Below are positions 45,182 through 51,682 of a DNA stretch of 51,682 bases, piece by piece. The notes below the pieces were generated by a model. That model made no database searches. It worked only from the letters and a program-made list of their open reading frames with translations, and was not told the origin of the DNA. Numbering within the stretch: position 1 is the first letter of the stretch; the number at the start of each line of letters is the position of its first letter. The stretch covers positions 1 to 51,682 of the forward strand of contig CALMJT010000200.1 in the NCBI GenBank assembly GCA_937864365.1, read 5' to 3'. The DNA is from an uncultured Alteromonadales bacterium (GTDB lineage Bacteria; Pseudomonadota; Gammaproteobacteria; Pseudomonadales; Cellvibrionaceae). The position numbers and the translations under genes are program-made.

Positions 45182-45958
45182 ATGAACGTTCCTATTAAAT
45201 CGTCCTCATATAAATCGTCGTCAAAATTAGACCAGACTCTGAGTTTCTGGTACGGCGATGAACAAATATATTTTCAGCGCGTTAAACGCGCGCAAGCCAT
45301 GGGCAAAGTATTAATTAAAGTTCATCCCGACTGCCGAGTGGTTGCATCAGCACCAGAAGATGCCGATAACGACGCGGTTTTATCGGCGGTAAAAAAACGT
45401 GGCCGCTGGATTTACCAGCAACTTAGAGATTTTCGTAAGCAACTTGAATTTACCACACCACGTCAGTACATCAGCGGCGAGAGCCATTATTATTTAGGGA
45501 AACAATATCTGCTGAAAGTAGTTGAAGCACCCGAACAAATTCAAGGCGTAAAATTGCTGCGCGGTAAATTGGAAGTATCAGCACGAGTTAAAAGCGCCGA
45601 AAAAATCAAAGAGCTACTGGCCAACTGGTACAAAGAGCGCGCCAAAGAAATCTTCGCCAAACGCTTGGATGCCATGCTCGAACAAGCACTTTGGGTAAAC
45701 GAACGGCCACCAGTGCGCGTGCTCACCATGCAAACCCAGTGGGGCAGCTGCTCACCTCAAGGACGAATTACGTTAAACCCACATTTAGTAAAAGCGCCGC
45801 GCGAGTGTATTGATTACGTTATTTTGCACGAGCTTTGTCACATTGCCGAACATAACCACAGCGAACGGTTTTATCGACTCATGAAGCAAATAATGCCGAA
45901 CTGGGAAAAAACCAAAGAAAAACTGGATGGCATGGTGAATCTTATATTTTCTACGTAA
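45182..45958 (+). CDS. YgjP-like (DUF45) metallopeptidase of the type I RM cluster
   Basis: A 258-residue zinc metallopeptidase-like protein. It has the family WGSC motif (TQWGSCSPQGRITLNP, about 185-200) and the zinc motif HELCH (216-220) followed by HNHSERFY, which provides the third ligand. Such genes are commonly found directly after hsdR. Their role is unproven; proteolytic control of the restriction enzyme has been considered. It starts 15 bp after hsdR, so it is probably co-transcribed. There is no leader, so it is cytosolic. Confidence 0.9.
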   Translation: MNVPIKSSSYKSSSKLDQTLSFWYGDEQIYFQRVKRAQAMGKVLIKVHPDCRVVASAPEDADNDAVLSAVKKRGRWIYQQLRDFRKQLEFTTPRQYISGESHYYLGKQYLLKVVEAPEQIQGVKLLRGKLEVSARVKSAEKIKELLANWYKERAKEIFAKRLDAMLEQALWVNERPPVRVLTMQTQWGSCSPQGRITLNPHLVKAPRECIDYVILHELCHIAEHNHSERFYRLMKQIMPNWEKTKEKLDGMVNLIFST

Positions 45959-46288
45959 TTCTTTGAAAATTAAAATGCTAATTAGCGAATTAATTTGTAA
46001 AAATAATCAGTAAGTATAAATATAGAAATCTCTGATATAAGAATTAAGAATGGTTAATCGGAAATTTCTTAAATTATTAAATGGGCGCTGTTTTCTTATT
46101 GATATAAATTGCTAAGCGTTTTCTGGCCTGTATTTAACAAGATATAAGATTCATAATGATTTCTGTGTAGTTCGTTTGTTTTTGATGTTGAGGCCCTTAA
46201 TTAACTCATTGACGATTTAATCACAGGGCAGAAATTGAAAACACAATGTCCAATTTTTTCATAATTTCAATTACTTTGAGGTTGCTTT
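45959..46288. other. Spacer upstream of the LysE-type gene
   Basis: 330 bp, AT-rich, no gene. Its last 60 bp are dispersed repeat copy 5. Confidence 0.5.
46228..46274 (-). repeat. Dispersed intergenic repeat, copy 5
   Basis: On the minus strand it reads AGTAATTGAAATTATGAAAA and ends TTTTCAATTTCTG, matching copy 1 at 39 of 43 positions. It stops only 14 bp before the ATG of the LysE-type gene, so it lies in that gene's leader or promoter. Confidence 0.7.
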
Positions 46289-46927
46289 ATGGATTTAAAC
46301 ACGGTTTTGGCCTTTGTTGCGGTGGCCACTTTGCTGGTTGTTTCTCCGGGTCCGAATGGCTTTTTAATCGCGAAAACGGTGCCGCTATTTGGTAAAAACG
46401 CTGGGTTTGCCAATATCGGTGGTTTTGTCGCGGCGTTTTACGTACACGGCACCTTATCCGTTTTGGGTATTTCTTTGTTGTTGGTGCAATCGGCAGAGGC
46501 GTTTTTTATCTTTAAATTGGTCGGTGCTGCTTATTTAATTTGGATTGGCATCAAGGCGTTGCTGAGTGCCTTCAAAGACAAAGGTGTTGTTACAGAAGTA
46601 GCGCCAATTGCGGTTAAAAAGAAAGCGTCTTTACGCAAAGCCTTTTTAGAAGGCTTTTTAACCAATGTATTAAACCCAAAAGTTTCTATGTTTTATTTGG
46701 CAGCGTTTCCGCAGTTTATTTCGGTCAGTGATAATCCCGCTAATGTGTTTGCATTGGTAACCGCACACGCCATGGTGAATTTAGTGTGGTTTTCTTTGAT
46801 GATTTATATGCTCTCGAACGTGAAAAAACTGGCCGGTGGTGCTCGTTTTAAGCGCTGGTTAAACTCGGTTACGGGCATCGTTTTTATTGCCTTTGGCTCA
46901 AAGCTAGCGCTTTTGGAGCGCAGTTAA
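46289..46927 (+). CDS. LysE/RhtB family amino-acid exporter
   Basis: A 212-residue inner-membrane protein with about six hydrophobic segments. LysE/RhtB marks are visible: VVSPGPNGFLIAKTVPLFG near the N-terminus, LVGAAYLIWIGIKAL, and FLEGFLTNVLNPKVSMFYLA in the middle. Family members export amino acids or their derivatives; the substrate is not predictable. It is transcribed alone and outside the RM operon. Confidence 0.92.
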   Translation: MDLNTVLAFVAVATLLVVSPGPNGFLIAKTVPLFGKNAGFANIGGFVAAFYVHGTLSVLGISLLLVQSAEAFFIFKLVGAAYLIWIGIKALLSAFKDKGVVTEVAPIAVKKKASLRKAFLEGFLTNVLNPKVSMFYLAAFPQFISVSDNPANVFALVTAHAMVNLVWFSLMIYMLSNVKKLAGGARFKRWLNSVTGIVFIAFGSKLALLERS

Positions 46928-47088
46928 TCGTAAAAAGCGATGGTTAGCCCAATTTAATGTTGTTTTGTAAGTTATTGATTTTATTGGGCTGTCGCGTTCA
47001 TTTCGTGTTGATTTCGTCTGTATTTCGTTTTGCAAAATGGGTTTTGGGGTAAGACTTGCCTCACTTCAAAACAGCAAGGATCAGAGTC

Positions 47089-47550
47089 ATGATTGTTAGA
47101 AAGTTACGTTTAAAGAAAGGTTGGTCTCAAAGTCAATTAGCTGAGATGGCGGGGGTAACAACTCGAACTATTCAGCGTATTGAGCAGGGACATAATCCGA
47201 GTATGGAAACGTGCAAGGCTCTGGCTTCTGTGTTTGAGGTAGACCTATCTCTACTGCTGCAACCCGAGGAAGTGACTATGCAAAACGATACAGAATTAAA
47301 AATGGACGAACAAAAAGCCCTACTTTATGCCAAACGAATGAAAGAGTTTTACGAATACCTGATCACCTACGTGGTAATGGCCGCGGTGTTTATCACCGTT
47401 GCCTACGATGAGCCGGTGATTTACGTAATATTTGGTGGCTTAGGGGTTGGTTTAATTGTGCAAGGTTTGATTGCATTTGAAGTGGTGAGTTTTATGAGCC
47501 CTAACTGGGAACGAAAGCTGGCCGAGCGCAAATTGGGACGCAAACTCTAG
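47089..47550 (+). CDS. XRE-type HTH regulator fused to a 2TM domain
   Basis: 153 residues. Residues about 4-58 form an XRE/Cro helix-turn-helix (KLRLKKGWSQSQLAEMAGVT, RTIQRIEQG, FEVDLSLLLQPEE). A short linker is followed by a 2TM-like domain (about 83-150): KRMKEFYEYLITYVVMAAVF, a short loop, a second TM (VIYVIFGGLGVGLIVQGLIA), then a cytosolic NWERKLAERKLGRKL. A DNA-binding protein tethered to the membrane is implied. I chose the ATG at 47089 with AAGGA upstream; a start at 47056 adds eleven residues without a ribosome site. Its target is unknown. Confidence 0.85.
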   Translation: MIVRKLRLKKGWSQSQLAEMAGVTTRTIQRIEQGHNPSMETCKALASVFEVDLSLLLQPEEVTMQNDTELKMDEQKALLYAKRMKEFYEYLITYVVMAAVFITVAYDEPVIYVIFGGLGVGLIVQGLIAFEVVSFMSPNWERKLAERKLGRKL

Positions 47551-48163
47551 GAATCTCTGATTGGCTGCTCTAATTATGTCAGGTTTGATGTAATCAGAAG
47601 TTTCTTTAGTTTTTTTAGTTTCTTTCGATGGCTAATTCGATACTTGTTTTGGTGCCTTCTTGATACCTAAATTGATAACGTCTGTTGCAGGGCAGTAGTC
47701 TTTTTATGCCCTGCTATTACCTGGCTAAAGAATTCTATTCTCACATGTATGTAAGCTCTTTTAGGTTCTATAACATATAAGCTCTTCAATAATTTTTGGC
47801 TGTGATAGCTTTATTAAGTGCTTCGCGGTATCTACTGCTTACGGTAATTTTCAATTTTTTAATTTAACAATATTTAAATTATGAAGTGTTTTAAATTATA
47901 GGAGTGTTGTAAATTATGGAATGGTTGAAACTGATAAAATCTGTTTGCATTAACTGTAAAAATATCATTAATATCAAACGTGTTTTGTCTTATCTTAAAT
48001 CTTATTGTTGAAGTGCTGTTTTAAATTTCGATCCGCTATGATTTATTTACGGTATTGCTTTTAAAGAAATAAAAGCAGAAGACAGTGACACTATATTTGT
48101 GGTTATTGGGTACTGATTTAACGTAAATTTTTAAGCCCTAAAAAAAGGTAACAAGTAATACCT
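47551..48163. other. AT-rich spacer, possible small ORF
   Basis: About 610 bp with no supported gene except a weak 31-codon frame at 47916. Base composition is very AT-rich, as in the other spacers of this window. Confidence 0.45.
47916..48011 (+). CDS. Possible 31-residue small protein
   Basis: ATG to TGA, starting MEWLKLIKSVCINCKNIINI, with AGGAG eleven bases upstream. It is basic and contains a CINC motif. The wide ribosome-site spacing and short length make it uncertain. Confidence 0.2.
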   Translation: MEWLKLIKSVCINCKNIINIKRVLSYLKSYC

Positions 48164-48550
48164 ATGCGTTTATTACACTGGTTTTATATTGTAATGTTAT
48201 TGGTTTTACCGTTTGTTCATCTGGGTCATAAAATTATGACCGAATCGGGTGGTTTTATCAGTCGATATTTACCTTTAATTATTGTGATTTTTTTGGTGCT
48301 GGGATTAATTGGTTACGCTAAAAAGACGCCTATTTTGGTTCGACGGCTTTGGCGAGTGAGCTTTTGGGTATTTTTAGAGGGGGCTTTTTTTGCAATTATG
48401 TACGTTGGTTTTATGTTATCAACGTTTGGATCGGCGGTATTATTAGAGTCGGTTTTATTACTTTTAATGATCGCGGTTCTTGCTCCCGCCATAGTGGTTT
48501 TGTATCAATATTCTAAAGTTGAGCAACCTTTCTGGAGTCGCTCAGCATAA
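48164..48550 (+). CDS. Small membrane protein, unknown function
   Basis: A 128-residue protein, nearly all hydrophobic, with about four predicted membrane segments (about 5-20, 35-50, 67-87, 92-115) and short basic loops (AKKTPILVRRLWR). I do not recognise the family. AAAAAAGGTAAC lies upstream of the ATG. No neighbour gives a functional hint. Confidence 0.6.
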   Translation: MRLLHWFYIVMLLVLPFVHLGHKIMTESGGFISRYLPLIIVIFLVLGLIGYAKKTPILVRRLWRVSFWVFLEGAFFAIMYVGFMLSTFGSAVLLESVLLLLMIAVLAPAIVVLYQYSKVEQPFWSRSA

Positions 48551-48765
48551 GTTGTACCTGTGTATTTTAGGCTTTATCGAAATCTTTGGATTCAGTAGAG
48601 TTCTCGCCTTTTTTCTATATCTCTACCGTTTTTCTATGTTTTTAGTATTGCTCTAGGTTTTTACCATTACTGTGTTTCTACTTCGTGTAATGAATAGGTA
48701 GATTTAAAGAATACGCAATCAAATAGAGTTTATGTAGATTGCTGCCTTCGTTTTGTTATTTCTTC

Positions 48766-48858
48766 TCAACTGGGGCCGCGTATTTCTGTGACTACCGGCT
48801 GTGTATGCTGGGCTTTCGCAAATGGAAAAAATTTTAACCAATCTAACCAGCGTGTCAT
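48766..48858 (-). pseudogene. Truncated third copy of the tandem paralogue
   Basis: A 30-codon frame, MTRWLDWLKFFPFAKAQHTQ...GPS, almost identical to the first 29 residues of the two paralogues upstream, then a stop. Its ATG overlaps the stop codon of the preceding gene (ATGA), as between copies one and two. The rest of the gene is missing, so it is probably the scar of a deletion or unequal recombination. Confidence 0.8.
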
Positions 48859-49784
48859 TTGTGTTGAGCAATAACTTTTGGTATGTCGATCGGCGTAATA
48901 TCCACTTCGGTTTTTTTCCTAGATTTTTTCTCTTCAAATAACGGCCAAGCAAGTTCACCAAAGGTTTCGGTAATCGACATATCATCATAGGTCGCCTTTA
49001 CCTTATCCCACTCTGTCTGTGTCTTCGGCCCAACCTGTAAACGCATGGAATTAATAATCGAGTCGGTCAATGCCAACATAGGTTTAGCTCTAACCTCGTC
49101 CCGATATATTTCAACACCGCCAAAGCTAAACGTAATGCATACAAATTGATCGGCTGATACAGGGAAAATAACGAGGCGGTCAACACCAGGATTGTCGCGA
49201 CTGCCATTATGAATTTGGTGTATATCACACACCACCCCTTGAATACTGCCACTTAACGGTAATATTCGCCAATGTAAAGGGCCACGATAAACGGGCTTTT
49301 TACCCGAACGACGATAGCCATAGACGTCATCTAGATAATTCGCTATGGCTGACTCAAATACCCGTGGATGAAATAAGTTGCTTTCTTTAAAAATAGAGCC
49401 TTTATTCGCCGTAAGTATCGCAGCTGTAGCACCTAAGCGGGCTTCTTCACCAACAAACCAAGCACCGACAAAATACCAAGTATTGCGATAAAATGGTATT
49501 ACATCCCACTGATTACGGCGGGTATCGGTGACGGAATTAACATCGTAGCGTACACAGAGGTCGCCACCTCTTGGGTGTCTGGAATTTACAGTACGGCGAC
49601 TACCATCAAATCCTAATATAGGGTTAGCCCAAGGGGCATCAAAATAAAAAACGGAGCCGCCAAAAAACCATTTGTTTTGCCGCGGTTTTGAAAAATACGG
49701 GCCGCGTATTTCTGTGACTACCGGCCGTGTATACTGGGCTTTCGCAAATGGAAAGAATTTTAACCAGTCTAACCAGTGCGTCAT
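48855..49784 (-). CDS. Tandem paralogue 2, putative immunity-like protein
   Basis: 309 residues, no recognised family and no signal peptide. An amphipathic N-terminus (MTHWLDWLKFFPFAKAQ) is followed by RGPYFSKPRQNKWFFGGSVF, aromatic-rich FYRNTWYFVGAWFVGEEARL, VCDIHQIHNGSRDNPGVDRL and a charged C-terminal tail. It is near-identical to the gene upstream except in a block at about residues 58-88 and in the tail. Its ATG overlaps the upstream stop (ATGA), implying translational coupling. A role as immunity protein is inferred from the tandem layout behind a toxin-like gene. Confidence 0.7.
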   Translation of the reverse strand: MTHWLDWLKFFPFAKAQYTRPVVTEIRGPYFSKPRQNKWFFGGSVFYFDAPWANPILGFDGSRRTVNSRHPRGGDLCVRYDVNSVTDTRRNQWDVIPFYRNTWYFVGAWFVGEEARLGATAAILTANKGSIFKESNLFHPRVFESAIANYLDDVYGYRRSGKKPVYRGPLHWRILPLSGSIQGVVCDIHQIHNGSRDNPGVDRLVIFPVSADQFVCITFSFGGVEIYRDEVRAKPMLALTDSIINSMRLQVGPKTQTEWDKVKATYDDMSITETFGELAWPLFEEKKSRKKTEVDITPIDIPKVIAQHK

Positions 49785-50719
49785 TTGTTTTGGGTTATAA
49801 CCTTGGGTACGTCGATGACAGTATCGTTGGGCGTAATATCGACTTCTTTCGTTTTTTTATTGGCCTTTTCTTTAAATAATGGCCAAGCAAGTTCACCAAA
49901 GGTTTCGGTAACAGACATATCATCACAGGTCGCCTTTACTTTATCCCACTCTGCCTGCGTCTTCGGCCCAACCTGCAAACGCATAGAATTAATAATAGAA
50001 TCCGTTAACGCCAACATGGGTTTGGCTCTAACCTCGTCCCGATATATTTCAACACTACCAAAGCTAAACGTAATGCACACAAATTGATCAGTTGATACAG
50101 GGAAAATAACGAGACGGTCCACCTCAGGGTTATCTCGACTGCCGTTATGAATTTGGTGTATATCGCATACCACACCTTGAATACTGTTACCTAAAGGTAA
50201 TACCCGCCAATGTAAGGGGCCACGATAAACGGGCTTTTTACCCGAACGACGATAGCCGTAGATATCATCTAGATAATTAGCTATGGCTGACTCAAATACC
50301 CGAGGGTGAAACAAATTGGTTTCTTTAAAAATAGAGCCTTTACGTGCCGTAAGTGTTATAGCTGTGGCGCCTAAACGAGCTTTTTCACCAACAAACCAAG
50401 CCCCCACAAAATACCAAGTATTGCGATAAAACGGCACCACATACCACTGATTACGGCAGGTATCAGGGCGGTAGTTGGATTCAAATCTAGAGCGGGCGCT
50501 TATATCTTTACCCCCTGGATGCATGGCATTAACCGAGCGACCGTCTCCATCAAAGCCTAATACCGGGTTAGCCCAAGGGGCATCAAAATAAAAAACGGAG
50601 CCGCCAAAGAACCATTTATTCTGCCGTGGTTTTGAAAAATACGGGCCGCGTATTTCGTTTACTACGGGCCTTGTATATTGGGCTTTCGCAAACGGAAAGA
50701 ATTTTAACCAATCCCACAT
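49781..50719 (-). CDS. Tandem paralogue 1, putative immunity-like protein
   Basis: 312 residues, starting MWDWLKFFPFAKAQYTRPVV. This start is 5 bp after the stop of the hydrolase-like gene. A longer frame to 50863 exists but its first 48 codons overlap that gene out of frame and are not shared with paralogue 2, so I reject it. Same features as paralogue 2: RGPYFSKPRQNKWFFGGSVF, AIANYLDDIYGYRRSGKKPV and a Lys-rich tail with VDITPNDT. The central segment about 58-90 (GDGRSVNAMHPGGKDISARS) differs strongly from paralogue 2. Confidence 0.72.
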   Translation of the reverse strand: MWDWLKFFPFAKAQYTRPVVNEIRGPYFSKPRQNKWFFGGSVFYFDAPWANPVLGFDGDGRSVNAMHPGGKDISARSRFESNYRPDTCRNQWYVVPFYRNTWYFVGAWFVGEKARLGATAITLTARKGSIFKETNLFHPRVFESAIANYLDDIYGYRRSGKKPVYRGPLHWRVLPLGNSIQGVVCDIHQIHNGSRDNPEVDRLVIFPVSTDQFVCITFSFGSVEIYRDEVRAKPMLALTDSIINSMRLQVGPKTQAEWDKVKATCDDMSVTETFGELAWPLFKEKANKKTKEVDITPNDTVIDVPKVITQNK

Positions 50720-50723
50720 AACA

Positions 50724-51682
50724 TTACCGCCGTAGATTTCTTTCTTTAAACTTACTATAAGCAAATTGAATACCGCCCACTGCACCGGTAACCAAACCCG
50801 CAACGCCGATTGCCCCTGTGGGCATACCGGATAAGGCCGTGCCTGCCACCAAAACGCCCGCACCGGCGAGGGTATTAAAGGCCATGCCGCCGTTACCGGT
50901 ACTTTTTAATAGGTCTCGGTAATTATAGGGGTCGTCTTCGCGTCTGACCCGCTCTAAATTACCTTTAAATGCACTTAGGCTGGCGCGAAGATGGCTATTA
51001 CTGTTAAACAGGTTTTTATCCGGGATCATGTCCAGTTTCATAATCGCATCGTAGGCGGGCCGCGGGTTAGAGGTCGCCCAGCACATTTTCACAATATGTT
51101 TTTGCTCTTCAAAAGAAATGTTTTTTGACGCAAGAGTCATTAAAGCTTGGGTTAATACCACGGAACCGCCGCGCTCAGAGGCCCATACAACGCCTTTTTT
51201 ATTATTCGATTGTTCTATGGCATCGGCCAATAACCCTGCAAAGCCGTAGGTTTGATTCACCTTTATAGGGTTATAATTGCGCAGACCGTTTAATTTGCCG
51301 CCTAGAGGGGAATAGAATAAATCAAAGTCACATTTTAAAGATGCATCACCACCAAACATAGCGTTTAAGCGTTTTACCGCTTCTTCTGCGGCTTGGTCGA
51401 GACCATCATAGTTAGTGTTGGCAATCACCACATTTCTATGGTTCTCGGACTTAATTCGACCATTGTTTCTAAATTCCGCACTAATCTTACCGTTGCCTGC
51501 CCGAGAAACACTGTATACCCCCGGTTTCCGTGTGTTCGCCTTAGCAATACTCTCGTATTCACTACTTAATGTTAAGTCTGTAATAACCAGCATTTTATCG
51601 GAGCGTTTTTCTACAGTAGCTGCAATACCGGGCACAAATACCACAACCTTGTGAAAGCTGTTGGCTTTAAAATCAATTACGT
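50724..51682 (-). CDS. Alpha/beta-hydrolase-like protein, possible toxin/effector (5' end outside)
   Basis: The frame stays open to the right edge, so the true start lies beyond the window; a GTG at 51644 is only an internal codon. The visible 319 residues begin with a hydrophobic strand KVVVFVPGIAAT, like the first strand and oxyanion loop of alpha/beta hydrolases. KGVVWASERGGSVVLTQAL could be the nucleophile-elbow helix in a non-canonical form. The C-terminal about 50 residues are a Gly/Ala-rich membrane-like segment (AFNTLAGAGVLVAGTALSG) ending in a basic tail. No family is assigned. The following tandem genes make a lipase-type effector with immunity genes plausible. Confidence 0.5.
   Translation of the reverse strand, partial: VIDFKANSFHKVVVFVPGIAATVEKRSDKMLVITDLTLSSEYESIAKANTRKPGVYSVSRAGNGKISAEFRNNGRIKSENHRNVVIANTNYDGLDQAAEEAVKRLNAMFGGDASLKCDFDLFYSPLGGKLNGLRNYNPIKVNQTYGFAGLLADAIEQSNNKKGVVWASERGGSVVLTQALMTLASKNISFEEQKHIVKMCWATSNPRPAYDAIMKLDMIPDKNLFNSNSHLRASLSAFKGNLERVRREDDPYNYRDLLKSTGNGGMAFNTLAGAGVLVAGTALSGMPTGAIGVAGLVTGAVGGIQFAYSKFKERNLRR

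Noticed and set aside
50720-50863. Longer N-terminus for tandem paralogue 1
   Set aside because: The extra 48 codons overlap the upstream gene out of frame and have no counterpart in paralogue 2 or the truncated copy.
1-51682. CRISPR array, tRNA, rRNA, transposase or phage integrase
   Set aside because: No regularly spaced direct repeats with unique spacers, cloverleaf, ribosomal RNA segments or recombinase motifs were seen; this was judged by eye only.

Overview
The window reads as a chromosomal segment of a gammaproteobacterium, most likely a marine or environmental member of the Cellvibrionales or a close relative of Pseudomonas. The main reason is the order FKBP-type isomerase, AlgP-like histone-H1-like protein, TIGR02444 protein, YheS-like ABC-F ATPase, cytochrome c5, which matches from memory the algP neighbourhood of Pseudomonas. 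Base composition is moderate, with several unusually long AT-rich spacers. No rRNA, tRNA, CRISPR array or insertion sequence was recognised.

Left part (1-17.4 kb), mostly housekeeping. It holds a partial DUF885 protein, a secreted amidase-signature enzyme, an anchored protein with a TonB-like N-terminus, a lipoprotein, a YdjM-like membrane hydrolase, the GTPase TypA/BipA, the helicase Rep, a DUF3224 protein, an FkpA-like isomerase lipoprotein, the AlgP-like AT-hook protein, the TIGR02444 protein, an ABC-F ATPase and cytochrome c5.

Middle (17.7-31.6 kb), one long minus-strand block that looks like a regulated secretion or surface-display module. It has a HlyD-like adaptor with a GAF-like domain, a PqqD-like/M50 protease/HlyD fusion, a small periplasmic adaptor, and a 1256-residue protein with a LEPR-XLL-like N-terminus, six Ig-like repeats and a hydrophobic C-terminal domain. 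A hybrid histidine kinase lies 10 bp downstream and a REC-GGDEF-EAL protein follows. No ABC exporter, RND pump or TolC is present locally. This is my first candidate for an under-described system. An alpha/beta-hydrolase lipoprotein and NhaA follow on the plus strand.

Right part (35.7-51.7 kb), accessory. A type I restriction-modification operon (hsdM, hsdS, hsdR and a YgjP-like metallopeptidase) carries a 990-residue reverse transcriptase-nitrilase fusion between hsdS and hsdR. This is a defence-associated RT of the RT-nitrilase class, with the YVDD motif and the nitrilase Glu-Lys-Cys residues intact. The 411 bp after the RT end in a strong terminator and could hold a small RNA. LysE-type, XRE-2TM and small membrane proteins follow. 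The right edge has a partial alpha/beta-hydrolase-like gene followed by two near-identical genes and a truncated third copy, which resembles a toxin with duplicated immunity genes.

A repeat of about 45-50 bp occurs five times in the spacers, in both orientations, at 11.3, 13.7, 16.9, 33.0 and 46.2 kb.
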